A stretch of 64,000 nt of DNA, taken from assembly GCF_024612015.1 (NCBI RefSeq), contig NZ_CP102512.1, forward strand, positions 3,782,001-3,846,000, in the 5' to 3' direction. A program made the position numbers and the translations under genes. Origin of the DNA: Streptomyces sp. CA-210063 (lineage in GTDB: Bacteria > Actinomycetota > Actinomycetes > Streptomycetales > Streptomycetaceae). Below are positions 42,544-50,605 of this stretch, in pieces. Under the pieces are notes generated by a model. That model searched no databases, had not been told where the DNA came from, and was given only the letters and a program-made list of their open reading frames with translations. Numbering within the stretch: position 1 is the first letter of the stretch; every line of letters starts with the position of its first letter.

Positions 42544-43170
42544 ATGACCCGCCTCGATAACGTGGTGGCACATCTCGCACACCCTGCCCTGCCGGCCCCT
42601 ACGCATCGCCGAGGATCCACGCTGCCCCCGCACCGTCTTCCCCACCTCCCCGGCCAGGTCGCCATACCGGAGCAGGACCGCACCCCCGGCCCGTCGGCAC
42701 TGGAGCGGTTCAACGACGCGCCCGCCGACACCGCCCGCCAAGCCCTCCTCACCTGCCTGCGCAGCCTCCGCTGGGCCCACCGCCTCACCGACCACCGCGC
42801 CTACCCCGACCTCGACGCCCTACTCGCCGCGTCGGACGAGGCCGCGTACGACCTCACAGCCGCCGACCTCGCCGAGGCCCTGGCCGGCGAAACCCTCCCC
42901 ACCCTCCCCCCGGACACCTACGGCGTGGCCCACACCGCCCTCAACGCCGCCCACGCCGCCTACGAGGCCCGCTTCGGCCACGTATTCGTGATCTCCCTGG
43001 ACGGCAGGCCCCCGGCCGAGCTCCTCGACCGCACCCTGGAGGGCATCCGCTCCCGCCTGGCGAACGACCCGGAGGAAGAACGAACAGTGGTGGCGGAAGA
43101 ACTCCGCCGCCTGGCGAGACACCGCCTCACACAGCTGCTGGGGAACTTTTCAGCCCCCGCCAGGCATTAG
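42544..43170 (+). CDS. OHCU-decarboxylase-like protein
   Basis: A protein of about 208 residues whose second half matches the 2-oxo-4-hydroxy-4-carboxy-5-ureidoimidazoline decarboxylase fold: ALERFNDAPADTARQALLTCLRSLRWAHRL, then ALNAAHAAYEARFGHVFVISLDGRP and RLANDPEEERTVVAEELRRLARHRLTQLL. In the true uricolytic enzyme the catalytic His lies in an HPxLxG segment; here the equivalent reads YPDLDALLAASDEAAYDL, so the catalytic His is probably absent and urate degradation should not be assumed. The first 60 residues are His/Pro-rich and not conserved, so the real start may be later. No other urate gene is nearby. Confidence 0.65.
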   Translation: MTRLDNVVAHLAHPALPAPTHRRGSTLPPHRLPHLPGQVAIPEQDRTPGPSALERFNDAPADTARQALLTCLRSLRWAHRLTDHRAYPDLDALLAASDEAAYDLTAADLAEALAGETLPTLPPDTYGVAHTALNAAHAAYEARFGHVFVISLDGRPPAELLDRTLEGIRSRLANDPEEERTVVAEELRRLARHRLTQLLGNFSAPARH

Positions 43171-43171
43171 C

Positions 43172-43199
43172 AGGGGCACGGGGAACCGCGCGACCAGCC
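43172..43199. repeat. Fold-back repeat family, single-arm copy 5
   Basis: AGGGGCACGGGGAACCGCGC then GACCAGCC follows the stop of the gene at 42544-43170. It matches one arm of the repeat family with two changes and lacks the opposite arm. The rest of the gap up to 43425 should contain the sdh promoter; TACCAT at 43334-43339 is the best -10 candidate. Confidence 0.6.
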
Positions 43200-43425
43200 A
43201 CAACGAACCCGCATCCGGCGACGCACAGGACCCCCACCCCGGAAGCCGCCCGGTACTCACCCTTACGTGCACCTTTGTATGCCAGTTTGATCACACCAAC
43301 CATCCCGGCTTAAGCCAAGTGCAACGACGTCGCTACCATGGCCGGGGCCGGTGGACCGTACCCGGCCGGGTCAGACCGACAAGCAAGCCGGCCGGCCCCA
43401 ATCCCCGCTCCCGGAGGGTTCTTCC

Positions 43426-43806
43426 GTGCCGGCTGGAACGCTGTACCGCGGCCGGGAAGGAATGTGGTCCTGGGTGGCTCATCGAGTCACCGGCGTCCTC
43501 ATCTTCTTCTTCCTGTTCGTACACGTGCTGGACACCGCTCTCGTACGTGTCTCCCCCGACGCCTACGACAAGGTCGTGGCCACGTACAAGACGCCGATCG
43601 TCGCGCTGCTGGAGTACGGCCTCGTCGCCGCCATCCTCTTCCACGCGCTCAACGGTCTTCGGGTCATCGCCGTCGACTTCTGGTCGAACGGCCCCCGTCA
43701 CCAGAAGACGATGCTCTGGACCGTCGTCGGCATCTGGCTCGTGCTGATGATCGGGGCCCTGTACCCCGTCCTCGGCCACGCCGTCCGTGAAGTCTTCGGG
43801 AGCTGA
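43426..43806 (+). CDS. sdhC: Succinate dehydrogenase cytochrome b556 subunit
   Basis: A 126-residue membrane anchor of succinate dehydrogenase (complex II), with three helices. Conserved SdhC features are WSWVAHRVTGVLIFFFLFVHVLD at the first helix and the haem-ligand region ILFHALNGLRVIAVDFW at the second. GTG at 43426 is chosen because GGAGGG lies 9 bases upstream; the frame extends further upstream without a ribosome site. It is the first gene of sdhCDAB, five bases from sdhD. It anchors the catalytic SdhAB on the cytoplasmic membrane and carries electrons to menaquinone. Confidence 0.95.
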   Translation: MPAGTLYRGREGMWSWVAHRVTGVLIFFFLFVHVLDTALVRVSPDAYDKVVATYKTPIVALLEYGLVAAILFHALNGLRVIAVDFWSNGPRHQKTMLWTVVGIWLVLMIGALYPVLGHAVREVFGS

Positions 43807-43811
43807 GGCAG

Positions 43812-44303
43812 ATGTCCGCCACTGAAACCACCGCATCCGGCATCGGCCCCGTCGAGGGCGCCGGCGCGCTGTCGGGCTACAGCCCCGACAACCCGGCCCC
43901 CGTCATCGAGCCGCCCCGCAAGCGCACCAAGAAGACCCCCAGGTCGACCCGCGGCAACTTCGAGATGGTCGCATGGCTCTTCATGCGCCTGTCCGGCATC
44001 GTCCTGGTCGTCCTGGTCATCGGCCACCTGCTGATCCAGCTCGTCCTCGACGGCGGCGTCTCCAAGATCGGCTTCGCGTTCGTCGCGGGCCGCTGGGCGT
44101 CCCCGTTCTGGCAGACCTGGGACCTGCTGATGCTGTGGCTCGCGATGCTGCACGGCGCCAACGGCCTGCGCACGGTCATCAACGACTACGCGGAGCGCCC
44201 GAACACCCGCCTGTGGCTCAAGGGTCTGCTCTACACCGCCACGGTGTTCACCATCCTGCTGGGCACGCTGGTGATCTTCACCTTCGACCCGAACATCCGA
44301 TAG
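43812..44303 (+). CDS. sdhD: Succinate dehydrogenase membrane anchor subunit
   Basis: A 163-residue membrane anchor. A hydrophilic head of 50 residues ending in basic RKRTKKTPRSTRG precedes three helices: WLFMRLSGIVLVVLVIGHLLIQL, the middle LMLWLAMLHGANGLRTVINDYAERP with the second haem-associated His, and a third YTATVFTILLGTLVIFT. It pairs with SdhC. GAGG lies upstream of the ATG at 43812. The gene order C-D-A-B is standard for actinobacteria. Confidence 0.94.
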   Translation: MSATETTASGIGPVEGAGALSGYSPDNPAPVIEPPRKRTKKTPRSTRGNFEMVAWLFMRLSGIVLVVLVIGHLLIQLVLDGGVSKIGFAFVAGRWASPFWQTWDLLMLWLAMLHGANGLRTVINDYAERPNTRLWLKGLLYTATVFTILLGTLVIFTFDPNIR

Positions 44304-44326
44304 GCACGGGGCTGAGGTAACCGATC

Positions 44327-46081
44327 ATGAAGATCCACAAGTACGACACCGTCATCGTGGGCGCCGGCGGCGCCGGTATGCGCGCGGCCATCGAGTCCAC
44401 GCAGCGCAGCCGTACCGCCGTGCTGACCAAGCTGTACCCCACCCGCTCCCACACGGGCGCCGCGCAGGGCGGCATGGCCGCCGCGCTCGCCAACGTGGAG
44501 GAGGACAACTGGGAGTGGCACACCTTCGACACGGTCAAGGGCGGTGACTACCTGGTCGACCAGGACGCCGCCGAGATCCTGGCGAAGGAGGCCATCGACT
44601 CCGTCCTCGACCTGGAGAAGATGGGCCTGCCGTTCAACCGCACGCCCAACGGCACGATCGACCAGCGCCGCTTCGGCGGTCACAGCCGGAACCACGGCGA
44701 GGCCCCGGTCCGCCGCTCCTGCTACGCGGCCGACCGCACCGGCCACATGATCCTCCAGACGCTGTACCAGAACTGCGTCAAGCACGGCGTGGAGTTCTTC
44801 AACGAGTTCTACGTCCTGGACCAGCTGATCACCGAGGTCGACGGCGTCAAGAAGTCCGCCGGTGTCGTGGCGTACGAGCTGGCGACCGGCGAGATCCACG
44901 TCTTCCAGGCGAAGGCCGTGATCTACGCGTCCGGCGGCTGCGGCAAGTTCTTCAAGGTGACGTCGAACGCGCACACGCTGACCGGTGACGGCCAGGCGGC
45001 CGTGTACCGCCGGGGTCTGCCGCTGGAGGACATGGAGTTCTTCCAGTTCCACCCGACCGGCATCTGGCGCATGGGCATCCTGCTGACGGAGGGCGCCCGC
45101 GGTGAGGGCGGCATCCTCCGCAACAAGGACGGCGAGCGCTTCATGGAGAAGTACGCGCCGGTGATGAAGGACCTCGCGTCGCGAGACGTGGTGTCGAGGT
45201 CCATCTACACGGAGATCCGTGAGGGCCGCGGCTGCGGTCCCGAGGGCGACCACGTCTACCTGGACCTCACTCACCTCCCGCCGGAGCAGCTGGACGCCAA
45301 GCTCCCGGACATCACCGAGTTCGCGCGGACGTACCTCGGTATCGAGCCCTACACGGACCCGATCCCGATCCAGCCGACCGCGCACTACGCCATGGGCGGC
45401 ATCCCGACGAACGTCGAGGGTGAGGTCCTGCTCGACAACACCACCGTCGTCCCGGGCCTGTACGCCGCCGGTGAGGTCGCCTGTGTCTCCGTGCACGGCG
45501 CCAACCGTCTCGGCACCAACTCGCTGCTCGACATCAACGTGTTCGGCAAGCGGGCCGGCATCGCCGCCGCCGACTACTCCCAGAAGGCCGACTTCGTCGA
45601 GCTGCCGGAGAACCCGGAGTCACTGGTCGTCGAGCAGATCGAGCGGCTGCGCTCGGCCACGGGCAACGAGCGCGTGGCGGAGCTGCGGCGCGAGCTGCAG
45701 GAGACCATGGACGCCAACGTCATGGTGTTCCGCACCGAGCAGACGATCAAGACGGCCGTCGAGAAGATCGCCGAGCTGCGCGAGCGCTACAAGAACGTGT
45801 CGATCCAGGACAAGGGCAAGCGGTTCAACACCGACCTCCTGGAGGCCGTCGAGCTGGGCAACCTGCTCGACCTGGCCGAGGTCATGGCCGTGTCGGCCCT
45901 CGCCCGCAAGGAGTCCCGCGGCGGTCACTACCGCGAGGACTACCCGAACCGCGACGACGTCAACTTCATGCGCCACACCATGGCGTACCGCGAGGTGGGC
46001 GACGACGGCGCCGAGTCCATCCGTCTCGACTACAAGCCGGTCGTCCAGACCCGCTACCAGCCGATGGAGCGTAAGTACTGA
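44327..46081 (+). CDS. sdhA: Succinate dehydrogenase flavoprotein subunit
   Basis: A 584-residue catalytic subunit oxidising succinate to fumarate. FAD site GAGGAG at residues 12-17, covalent-flavin His in [10 protein letters not shown] (H42), the [12 protein letters not shown] region, the substrate region HPTGIW, and the C-terminal signature [10 protein letters not shown] with [22 protein letters not shown]. Length and all catalytic blocks are normal. GAGG lies 9-10 bases before ATG. Its stop overlaps the sdhB start by one base (TGATG). Confidence 0.97.
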   Translation: MKIHKYDTVIVGAGGAGMRAAIESTQRSRTAVLTKLYPTRSHTGAAQGGMAAALANVEEDNWEWHTFDTVKGGDYLVDQDAAEILAKEAIDSVLDLEKMGLPFNRTPNGTIDQRRFGGHSRNHGEAPVRRSCYAADRTGHMILQTLYQNCVKHGVEFFNEFYVLDQLITEVDGVKKSAGVVAYELATGEIHVFQAKAVIYASGGCGKFFKVTSNAHTLTGDGQAAVYRRGLPLEDMEFFQFHPTGIWRMGILLTEGARGEGGILRNKDGERFMEKYAPVMKDLASRDVVSRSIYTEIREGRGCGPEGDHVYLDLTHLPPEQLDAKLPDITEFARTYLGIEPYTDPIPIQPTAHYAMGGIPTNVEGEVLLDNTTVVPGLYAAGEVACVSVHGANRLGTNSLLDINVFGKRAGIAAADYSQKADFVELPENPESLVVEQIERLRSATGNERVAELRRELQETMDANVMVFRTEQTIKTAVEKIAELRERYKNVSIQDKGKRFNTDLLEAVELGNLLDLAEVMAVSALARKESRGGHYREDYPNRDDVNFMRHTMAYREVGDDGAESIRLDYKPVVQTRYQPMERKY

Positions 46082-46860
46082 TGGCTACACCCACCCTGGA
46101 CAAGGCGGACAGCGCCGGCAAGCCGGAAGCCGGCTTCGCCGACTCCCCGTACATCACCGCCACGTTCCGCATCCGCCGTTTCAACCCCGAGGTCTCGGCG
46201 GAGGCGGTCTGGGAAGACTTCCAGCTGGAGATCGACCCCAAGGAGCGTGTCCTCGACGCGCTGCACAAGATCAAGTGGGATCAGGACGGTTCGCTGACCT
46301 TCCGTCGCTCCTGCGCGCACGGCATCTGCGGCTCGGACGCCATGCGGATCAACGGCAAGAACCGCCTCGCGTGCAAGACGCTGATCAAGGACATCAACCC
46401 GGAGAAGCCCATCACGGTCGAGGCCATAAAGGGCCTCACGGTCCTCAAGGACCTGGTCGTGGACATGGAGCCGTTCTTCCAGGCGTACCGGGACGTGATG
46501 CCCTTCCTGATCACGAAGGACACCAACGAGCCGACGCGCGAGCGTTTCCAGACCGCCGAGGACCGCGAGCGCTTCGACGACACGACGAAGTGCATCCTCT
46601 GCGCCGCCTGCACGTCCTCGTGCCCGGTGTTCTGGAACGACGGCCAGTACTTCGGTCCGGCCGCGATCGTCAACGCCCACCGCTTCATCTTCGACTCGCG
46701 TGACGAGGCCGGTGAGCAGCGTCTGGAGATCCTCAACGACCGGGACGGTGTGTGGCGTTGCCGTACGACCTTCAACTGCACGGACGCCTGTCCGCGCGGT
46801 ATCGAGGTCACGAAGGCGATCCAGGAGGTGAAGCGGGCGCTCATCACGCGCCGCTTCTGA
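46081..46860 (+). CDS. sdhB: Succinate dehydrogenase iron-sulfur subunit
   Basis: A 259-residue electron-transfer subunit. The 2Fe-2S cluster ligands are in RRSCAHGICGSDAM with a later Cys in RLACKTL, the 4Fe-4S ligands in CILCAACTSSCPV, and the 3Fe-4S ligands in CTDACPRGIEV. A 40-residue N-terminal extension (TLDKADSAGKPEAGFADSPY) is usual in Streptomyces. It is translationally coupled to sdhA and ends the operon; terminators follow at 46881. Confidence 0.97.
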   Translation: MATPTLDKADSAGKPEAGFADSPYITATFRIRRFNPEVSAEAVWEDFQLEIDPKERVLDALHKIKWDQDGSLTFRRSCAHGICGSDAMRINGKNRLACKTLIKDINPEKPITVEAIKGLTVLKDLVVDMEPFFQAYRDVMPFLITKDTNEPTRERFQTAEDRERFDDTTKCILCAACTSSCPVFWNDGQYFGPAAIVNAHRFIFDSRDEAGEQRLEILNDRDGVWRCRTTFNCTDACPRGIEVTKAIQEVKRALITRRF

Positions 46861-46880
46861 TCCGCCGCCGGTGTTCGTGA

Positions 46881-46914
46881 CGGAAGGCCCGCAGGTCCGC
46901 CTGCGGGCCTTCCG
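46881..46914 (+). terminator. sdh terminator
   Basis: CGGAAGGCCCGCAGG pairs with CCTGCGGGCCTTCCG around TCCG, starting 20 bases after the sdhB stop and followed by TCGTTT. It is a strong intrinsic-type terminator. Confidence 0.85.
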
Positions 46915-46974
46915 TCGTTTCCGGTTGCGTGCGCGCAGGTCCGCCTGCGGGCCTTCCGTCGTTCCCGGTTGCGT
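46891..46974 (+). repeat. Tandem 42-bp duplication of the sdh terminator
   Basis: Positions 46891-46932 and 46933-46974 are tandem copies of 42 bp with one change (T at 46920, C at 46962). Each copy contains the right arm GCAGGTCCGCCTGCGGGCCT of the terminator, so a second, shorter hairpin can form with CGCAGG/CCTGCG. Confidence 0.8.
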
Positions 46975-46989
46975 GCGGGCCCACGCACG

Positions 46990-47043
46990 AGGGCCTCGTC
47001 CTCACGCGAAGCTCCTGGGAAGCTCCGCGGCGGACGAGGCCCT
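46990..47043 (-). terminator. Hairpin downstream of the TM2 gene
   Basis: AGGGCCTCGTCC (46990-47001) pairs with GGACGAGGCCCT (47032-47043); the 30-base loop holds a smaller dyad with GAAGCTCC repeated. It starts 35 bp after the stop of the gene at 47079-47342. Confidence 0.55.
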
Positions 47044-47078
47044 TCGGTCGATCACCTCGGCGGTGATCCTCAGCGCGA

Positions 47079-47342
47079 TCAGCCGCGCAGGACACGGCCC
47101 TGCGAGTCGGTGCGGTCGTTGCTCGTGAGGAACAGGATGCCGTCGATCAGGGCCCAGAAGCCCAGACCACCGCAGGTGAGGAGCTGGGCGACGCCCACGC
47201 CGACGGAACCGACGTAGAAACGACCGATGCCGAGCGTGCCGAGGAAGAGCTGCAGGATGCCCGCGACGATCTTCGACTTGTCGGAGTACGGGCGACCCTG
47301 CGGGTCGTGGCCGAAGGGAGCGTCAGGGGTGGGGACGGTCAT
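47079..47342 (-). CDS. TM2-domain membrane protein 1
   Basis: An 87-residue protein with two membrane helices of the TM2 family: DKSKIVAGILQLFLGTLGIGRFYVGSVG then VAQLLTCGGLGFWALIDGILFL. The short N-terminus ends in DPQGRPYSDKS and the protein ends RTDSQGRVLRG. AGGAG lies 9 bases before the ATG. Its C-terminal 75 residues are nearly the same as those of the gene at 48059-48553, so they are paralogues. The function of TM2 proteins is not established. Confidence 0.9.
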   Translation of the reverse strand: MTVPTPDAPFGHDPQGRPYSDKSKIVAGILQLFLGTLGIGRFYVGSVGVGVAQLLTCGGLGFWALIDGILFLTSNDRTDSQGRVLRG

Positions 47343-47667
47343 GGAAGTAACTCCTGGATGTACTGACTGAATAACCGAAGCGGATTGCTTCGGGGGGATC
47401 GCAGGAGAGAAGGCGCGGCGATGACCGGCAGCGATCGGGCACGGCGAACACCGGCCAACGATCGAGCACGACGTAATCCCCCGTCATCCCCCCTGTCGCC
47501 GTTGCAGCGTAGTGAGACACCTGGGACGGATGGGAGTGGATTCAGGCGATCGTTCCGATTCCGTGATCCGATTCCAGCCAACTTGCGACAACTGACCGAC
47601 GTAAAGCGGGCGTAAGGGATTTACGGGGGTCCGCAGGGGGAAGGAGACAGGGCTCGGCCGTGCCCGC
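47343..47667. other. 325-bp gap upstream of TM2 gene 1
   Basis: This must hold the promoter of the TM2 gene; TACGCT on the minus strand near 47505 is the best -10 candidate. GCGATCGGGCACGGCGAACA (47431-47450) and CGATCGAGCACGACGT (about 30 bp later) form an imperfect direct repeat. No gene was recognised. Confidence 0.4.
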
Positions 47668-48066
47668 TCAGTGAAGGTTGCGGACGATCGTCCACGTCAC
47701 CGCGATGCCGAGGATCAACGCCTGGGTGCGGGGCTTCGGTTCGGGGCGCCAGCGGCGGCCGCGCAGGCCCTCGACGAACCAGCGGCCCAGCAGCGCGAGC
47801 GCGAAGGGCGCGGCGAGGAGCAGTACCCGGTTGTCGTGCCAGGCGGCGGCGAACTGGCCGTGCATCAGGTCGTACACCATGCGGCTGCCGCCGCAGGCGG
47901 GGCAGAGCAGCCCCGTGACATAGCGGAACGGGCACTGGGGCAGCAGATGGCCGGGCTCGTGCGGGTTGGTGCCGTACAGATACGCGGCGCCCGCCAGCCC
48001 GGCGGCGGCCACCGCGAGGGGGGCCGCCGCCGGATGCCGGAGGACGGTGAGGCCGCGCTCAGCCAC
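47668..48066 (-). CDS. DUF2752 membrane protein
   Basis: A 132-residue membrane protein with three or four helices. The family signature CPFRYVTGLLCPACGGSRM lies at about residue 50, where two or more Cys are thought to bind metal. The GTG at 48066 overlaps the upstream TM2 gene stop by 8 bp, so the two are translationally coupled; a GTG at 48075 would add three residues. TM2 plus DUF2752 is a frequent Streptomyces pairing; the role is unknown. Confidence 0.87.
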   Translation of the reverse strand: MAERGLTVLRHPAAAPLAVAAAGLAGAAYLYGTNPHEPGHLLPQCPFRYVTGLLCPACGGSRMVYDLMHGQFAAAWHDNRVLLLAAPFALALLGRWFVEGLRGRRWRPEPKPRTQALILGIAVTWTIVRNLH

Positions 48067-48553
48067 GCAGGACACGTCCGTTGGAGTCCGTGGTGTTGCT
48101 GCTCGTCAGCAGGATGATGCCGTCGACCAGCGCCCAGATGCCGAAGCCGCCGCAGGTGAAGAGCTGCCCGAGGCCGAGGCCGACGTGACCGATGTAGAAG
48201 CGGCCTACGCCGAAGGAGCCGAGGAACAGCGAGAGGATGCCCGCGACGATCTTCGACTTGTCGGAGTACGGGCGGCCGTAGGGGTCGTAGCCGTACGGGG
48301 CGTTGGGGTCACCCGTGTAGCTGCCGGCGCCGGGGGGTGCCTGGTAGCCGCCGCCCTGCGGATAGCCGCTCTGCTGCGGGTAGCCGCCCTGCTGCGGGTA
48401 GCCGTAGGCGGCCTGGTCCGCTCCCGGCTGGTAGCCGGGCTGCGGGGCGCCGTACGGGTTGGCGCCCGGCTGGCCGGGGGCGGCGGGGTACCCGTATCCG
48501 GGCTGCTGCGGCGGCTGCGGGGGCTGAGCGGGCTGCTGGGGCTGCTCGGTCAC
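48059..48553 (-). CDS. TM2-domain membrane protein 2 with Pro/Gln/Gly-rich head
   Basis: A 164-residue protein. The N-terminal 90 residues are Pro/Gln/Gly/Tyr-rich with repeated GYPQQ and QPGYG units, a typical disordered cytosolic head. After YDPYGRPYSDKSKIVAGILS come the two TM2 helices (FLGSFGVGRFYIGHVGLG, GQLFTCGGFGIWALVDGIILL) and the ending TDSNGRVLRG shared with TM2 protein 1. The GTG at 48553 is chosen because AGGAG lies 9 bases upstream. It is upstream of and coupled to the DUF2752 gene. Confidence 0.88.
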   Translation of the reverse strand: MTEQPQQPAQPPQPPQQPGYGYPAAPGQPGANPYGAPQPGYQPGADQAAYGYPQQGGYPQQSGYPQGGGYQAPPGAGSYTGDPNAPYGYDPYGRPYSDKSKIVAGILSLFLGSFGVGRFYIGHVGLGLGQLFTCGGFGIWALVDGIILLTSSNTTDSNGRVLRG

Positions 48554-48693
48554 GGTACTGACTCCTGCGTTGTTGAGTGCTTGAGCGGCTGAATAGCTGA
48601 ATATGGGCTGTCCGTCATATTGCAGGAGGGAAGGGCCCGGAGAGAAGTTGTTACTTCGACCGGTCCCCACCCGGCACCCGCATGTGGGCGGAG

Positions 48694-49160
48694 TCACAGC
48701 CCTTGATCACAGGTGGCTGAGGACCGTCGGTCCGTGATCTCCGTGTCCTTGGCGAGCAGCATCGCCTTGCTGAGGATGACAGTGAGCATACGGTCGCCCT
48801 CATAAGGGAGACAGCCGGTCCGCGTGGTTCGGTTCCCGTCGCTGGTGGCCGACTTGGGGACGATGCCCCGTCGGACGCTGCTGGAGCGGCTCGTTCCGGG
48901 CTCGCGATCGCCGACCGGTGCACCCTTGAGGGGCGCTTCCTTCAGGTCACGGGCGAACCGCACACGTACCGGATCCATATCCTGCTCGGCTCGGGCGACA
49001 TGTCGCCGACGACCGATACCTGTTGCCAGGTCGGGTCATTGCCCACGCCGGCCACCCTCACGAACAGGTCGACGTCGCACAACACTTGGGAGAGGACGAG
49101 CGGCGGTATCTCAGTGAGGGGGACCGGGTCGACCAGATCGCGACGGTCGGGGCAGGCCAC
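48694..49160 (-). pseudogene. Decayed DUF4132-type gene with an internal inversion
   Basis: Three fragments of one DUF4132 C-terminal domain can be read. On the minus strand 49142-49023 gives VPLTEIPPLVLSQVLCDVDL then FVRVAGVGNDPTWQ. Minus-strand 48860-48710 gives LPYEGDRMLTVILSKAMLLA and KDTEITD. The piece that should lie between them is on the plus strand (48869-49020): RRTLLERLVP, a one-base frameshift, LAIADRCTLEGRFLQVTGEP and HTYRIHI. So about 150 bp was inverted in place, and the gene is also truncated upstream. GC content falls in the 48700-48860 part. No intact neighbour shares this family. Confidence 0.68.
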
Positions 49161-49303
49161 ATGGTGTACTCACCGCTCCAGCAGGGGGCGTGGTTCTGCG
49201 GGGCGTTGAGCGGATAGGGGCCGGCAGGAACCGGCCGGCGGTCAGCTCGCCCTCGGCGAGGACGCAGAAGGAGCCGGACTGCCAGAAGTTGACCCACCCA
49301 CCG

Positions 49304-49410
49304 AGCCGGTCCACAGCGTGGTGCCGCCGCGCGATCCCCCTGCCGAGAAACGCTGTACCGAGTGGCTGGACCACCTGGCCCAGCGCCGGCAGAAGGAGAC
49401 AGAGCGATGA
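49304..49410 (+). pseudogene. C-terminal relic of a Gp49/HigB-type toxin
   Basis: The last part of a toxin-like protein is readable: STAWCRRAIPL in one frame, then AEKRCTEWLDHLAQRRQKET in the next, with a frameshift near 49341. Its stop overlaps the start of the antitoxin (ATGA), the normal layout of a higBA-type pair. No earlier part of the toxin was found, so the toxin is dead. Confidence 0.5.
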
Positions 49411-49724
49411 CCAGCTTCCACCCATGGGACGAGGTCAAGGAAGAGGTCTTCGACACCGAGGACCTGGACGCGATCGTGGCGGGTGCCCGGCGGATGGTCT
49501 CGGAGGCGCGGGCGCACCGGCTCGCCGAGATGCGCAGGCAGCTCGGGCTCACCCAGCGGGAGGTCGCCGACCGTATGCACGTACGGCAGGAACGGGTGTC
49601 CGCCATCGAGCGCGGCAGGACCGAGTCCGCCGAGGTGGGGACGGTGGCGGCCTACGTCGAGGCGCTGGGCGGGGAGCTGGAGATCGTCGCGAACTTCAAC
49701 GGGACCCGGGTGGTGGTGGCATAG
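49407..49724 (+). CDS. XRE-family antitoxin-like regulator (HigA type)
   Basis: A 105-residue DNA-binding protein. The helix-turn-helix is at about residues 45-80: LGLTQREVADRMHVRQERVSAIERGR, followed by TVAAYVEALGGELEIVANFNG. Residues 1-40 are an acidic helical region (WDEVKEEVFDTEDLDAIVAG) that would contact a toxin. AAGGAG lies about 10 bases before the ATG. The toxin gene upstream is only a relic, so this antitoxin is orphaned and may now act as a plain regulator. Confidence 0.82.
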   Translation: MTSFHPWDEVKEEVFDTEDLDAIVAGARRMVSEARAHRLAEMRRQLGLTQREVADRMHVRQERVSAIERGRTESAEVGTVAAYVEALGGELEIVANFNGTRVVVA

Positions 49725-49799
49725 CTCTCCACGTTCTCCACTGGCCGGATACCGTTCAACTCATGCGACGCATGGGGCAGTTGCTACAGACTGCCACTC

Positions 49800-50591
49800 A
49801 TGAACGCCCTGAGGAAGGCCGCCGCCGCACTGTCGGCCGCGGCCGCGATCCTGATCGCGATACCCCCCACCGCCTCGGCAACGCCCGCCCCGCATCAGAC
49901 GTACGGCGGCACGCTCGTCCGGGAGAACTTCAATCACCTCCCCCTCGGCCCGGTGACCAAGGGCCGGGGCTGGACCACCGACACATCCAACGGCACCCTG
50001 ACCGTCGAGCCCAGCGCCGACGGCCGGGGCCGCGAACTCCGCATCCGCACCGAGGGCAACGGCCGCGCCTTCGTCGTCCTGTCCGATCTCGCCCCGCCCG
50101 GCAACAGCTTCTGGGCCCGGATGCGGCTGCGCGTGGCCGAGTTCCCGACCGCCCCCGACTGGGCCCACTGGACCCTCGCGGAGGCCTCCGGCGCCGATTC
50201 CCCCACCCTCGTCCGCCCGCTCGGTGGCCAGTACGCGCCCACCGACAAGGGCAACTTCTATGGCGTGGGCTCCGACCTGGGTCCGACGGGCGACTGGACC
50301 AACTGGAAGACCTCGGCTCCGGCCGTCGCCGGGAAGTGGCAGTGCGTCGAGTTCCACCTGGACGCCACCGACAACCGGGTCACCGTCTACTTCGACGGAG
50401 TCGAACAGCCCGACCTCACCGTCTCCACGAAGCAGCACGGCGGCACGGCCGACGACTTCGTCTTTCCTCGCTTCGACGAGCTCAAGTTGGGGTGGCAGCT
50501 GTATCAGGCGGACCCTGACCCGTCGTCGTACGACGTCCGTCTGGACGACATCGCGCTGAGCGCGCGGCGAGTGGGCGGCTGCGGCGGCTGA
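49800..50591 (+). CDS. Secreted lectin-like (LamG/concanavalin-fold) protein
   Basis: A 263-residue exported protein. The signal peptide MNALRKAAAALSAAAAILIA ends near ASATPA. The mature part is a beta-sandwich: GTLVRENFNHLPLG, WTTDTSNGTLTVEPS, FVVLSDLAPPGNSFWARMRL, a WQCVEFHLDATDNRVTVYFDG segment and YDVRLDDIALSARRVGGCGG. The two Cys (in WQCVE and at the C-terminus) may form a disulphide. These hydrolase-associated lectin-like domains usually bind polysaccharide; no catalytic residues are claimed. It has no strong ribosome site; TACCGT at 49751 is a weak -10. It converges with the immunity gene at 50606. Confidence 0.75.
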   Translation: MNALRKAAAALSAAAAILIAIPPTASATPAPHQTYGGTLVRENFNHLPLGPVTKGRGWTTDTSNGTLTVEPSADGRGRELRIRTEGNGRAFVVLSDLAPPGNSFWARMRLRVAEFPTAPDWAHWTLAEASGADSPTLVRPLGGQYAPTDKGNFYGVGSDLGPTGDWTNWKTSAPAVAGKWQCVEFHLDATDNRVTVYFDGVEQPDLTVSTKQHGGTADDFVFPRFDELKLGWQLYQADPDPSSYDVRLDDIALSARRVGGCGG

Positions 50592-50605
50592 CGGTCGGGC
50601 GCCGG

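Noticed and set aside
48824..49217. Small plus-strand proteins in the decayed region
   Set aside because: They translate parts of the DUF4132 relic in shifting frames; only the fragments described match a family.
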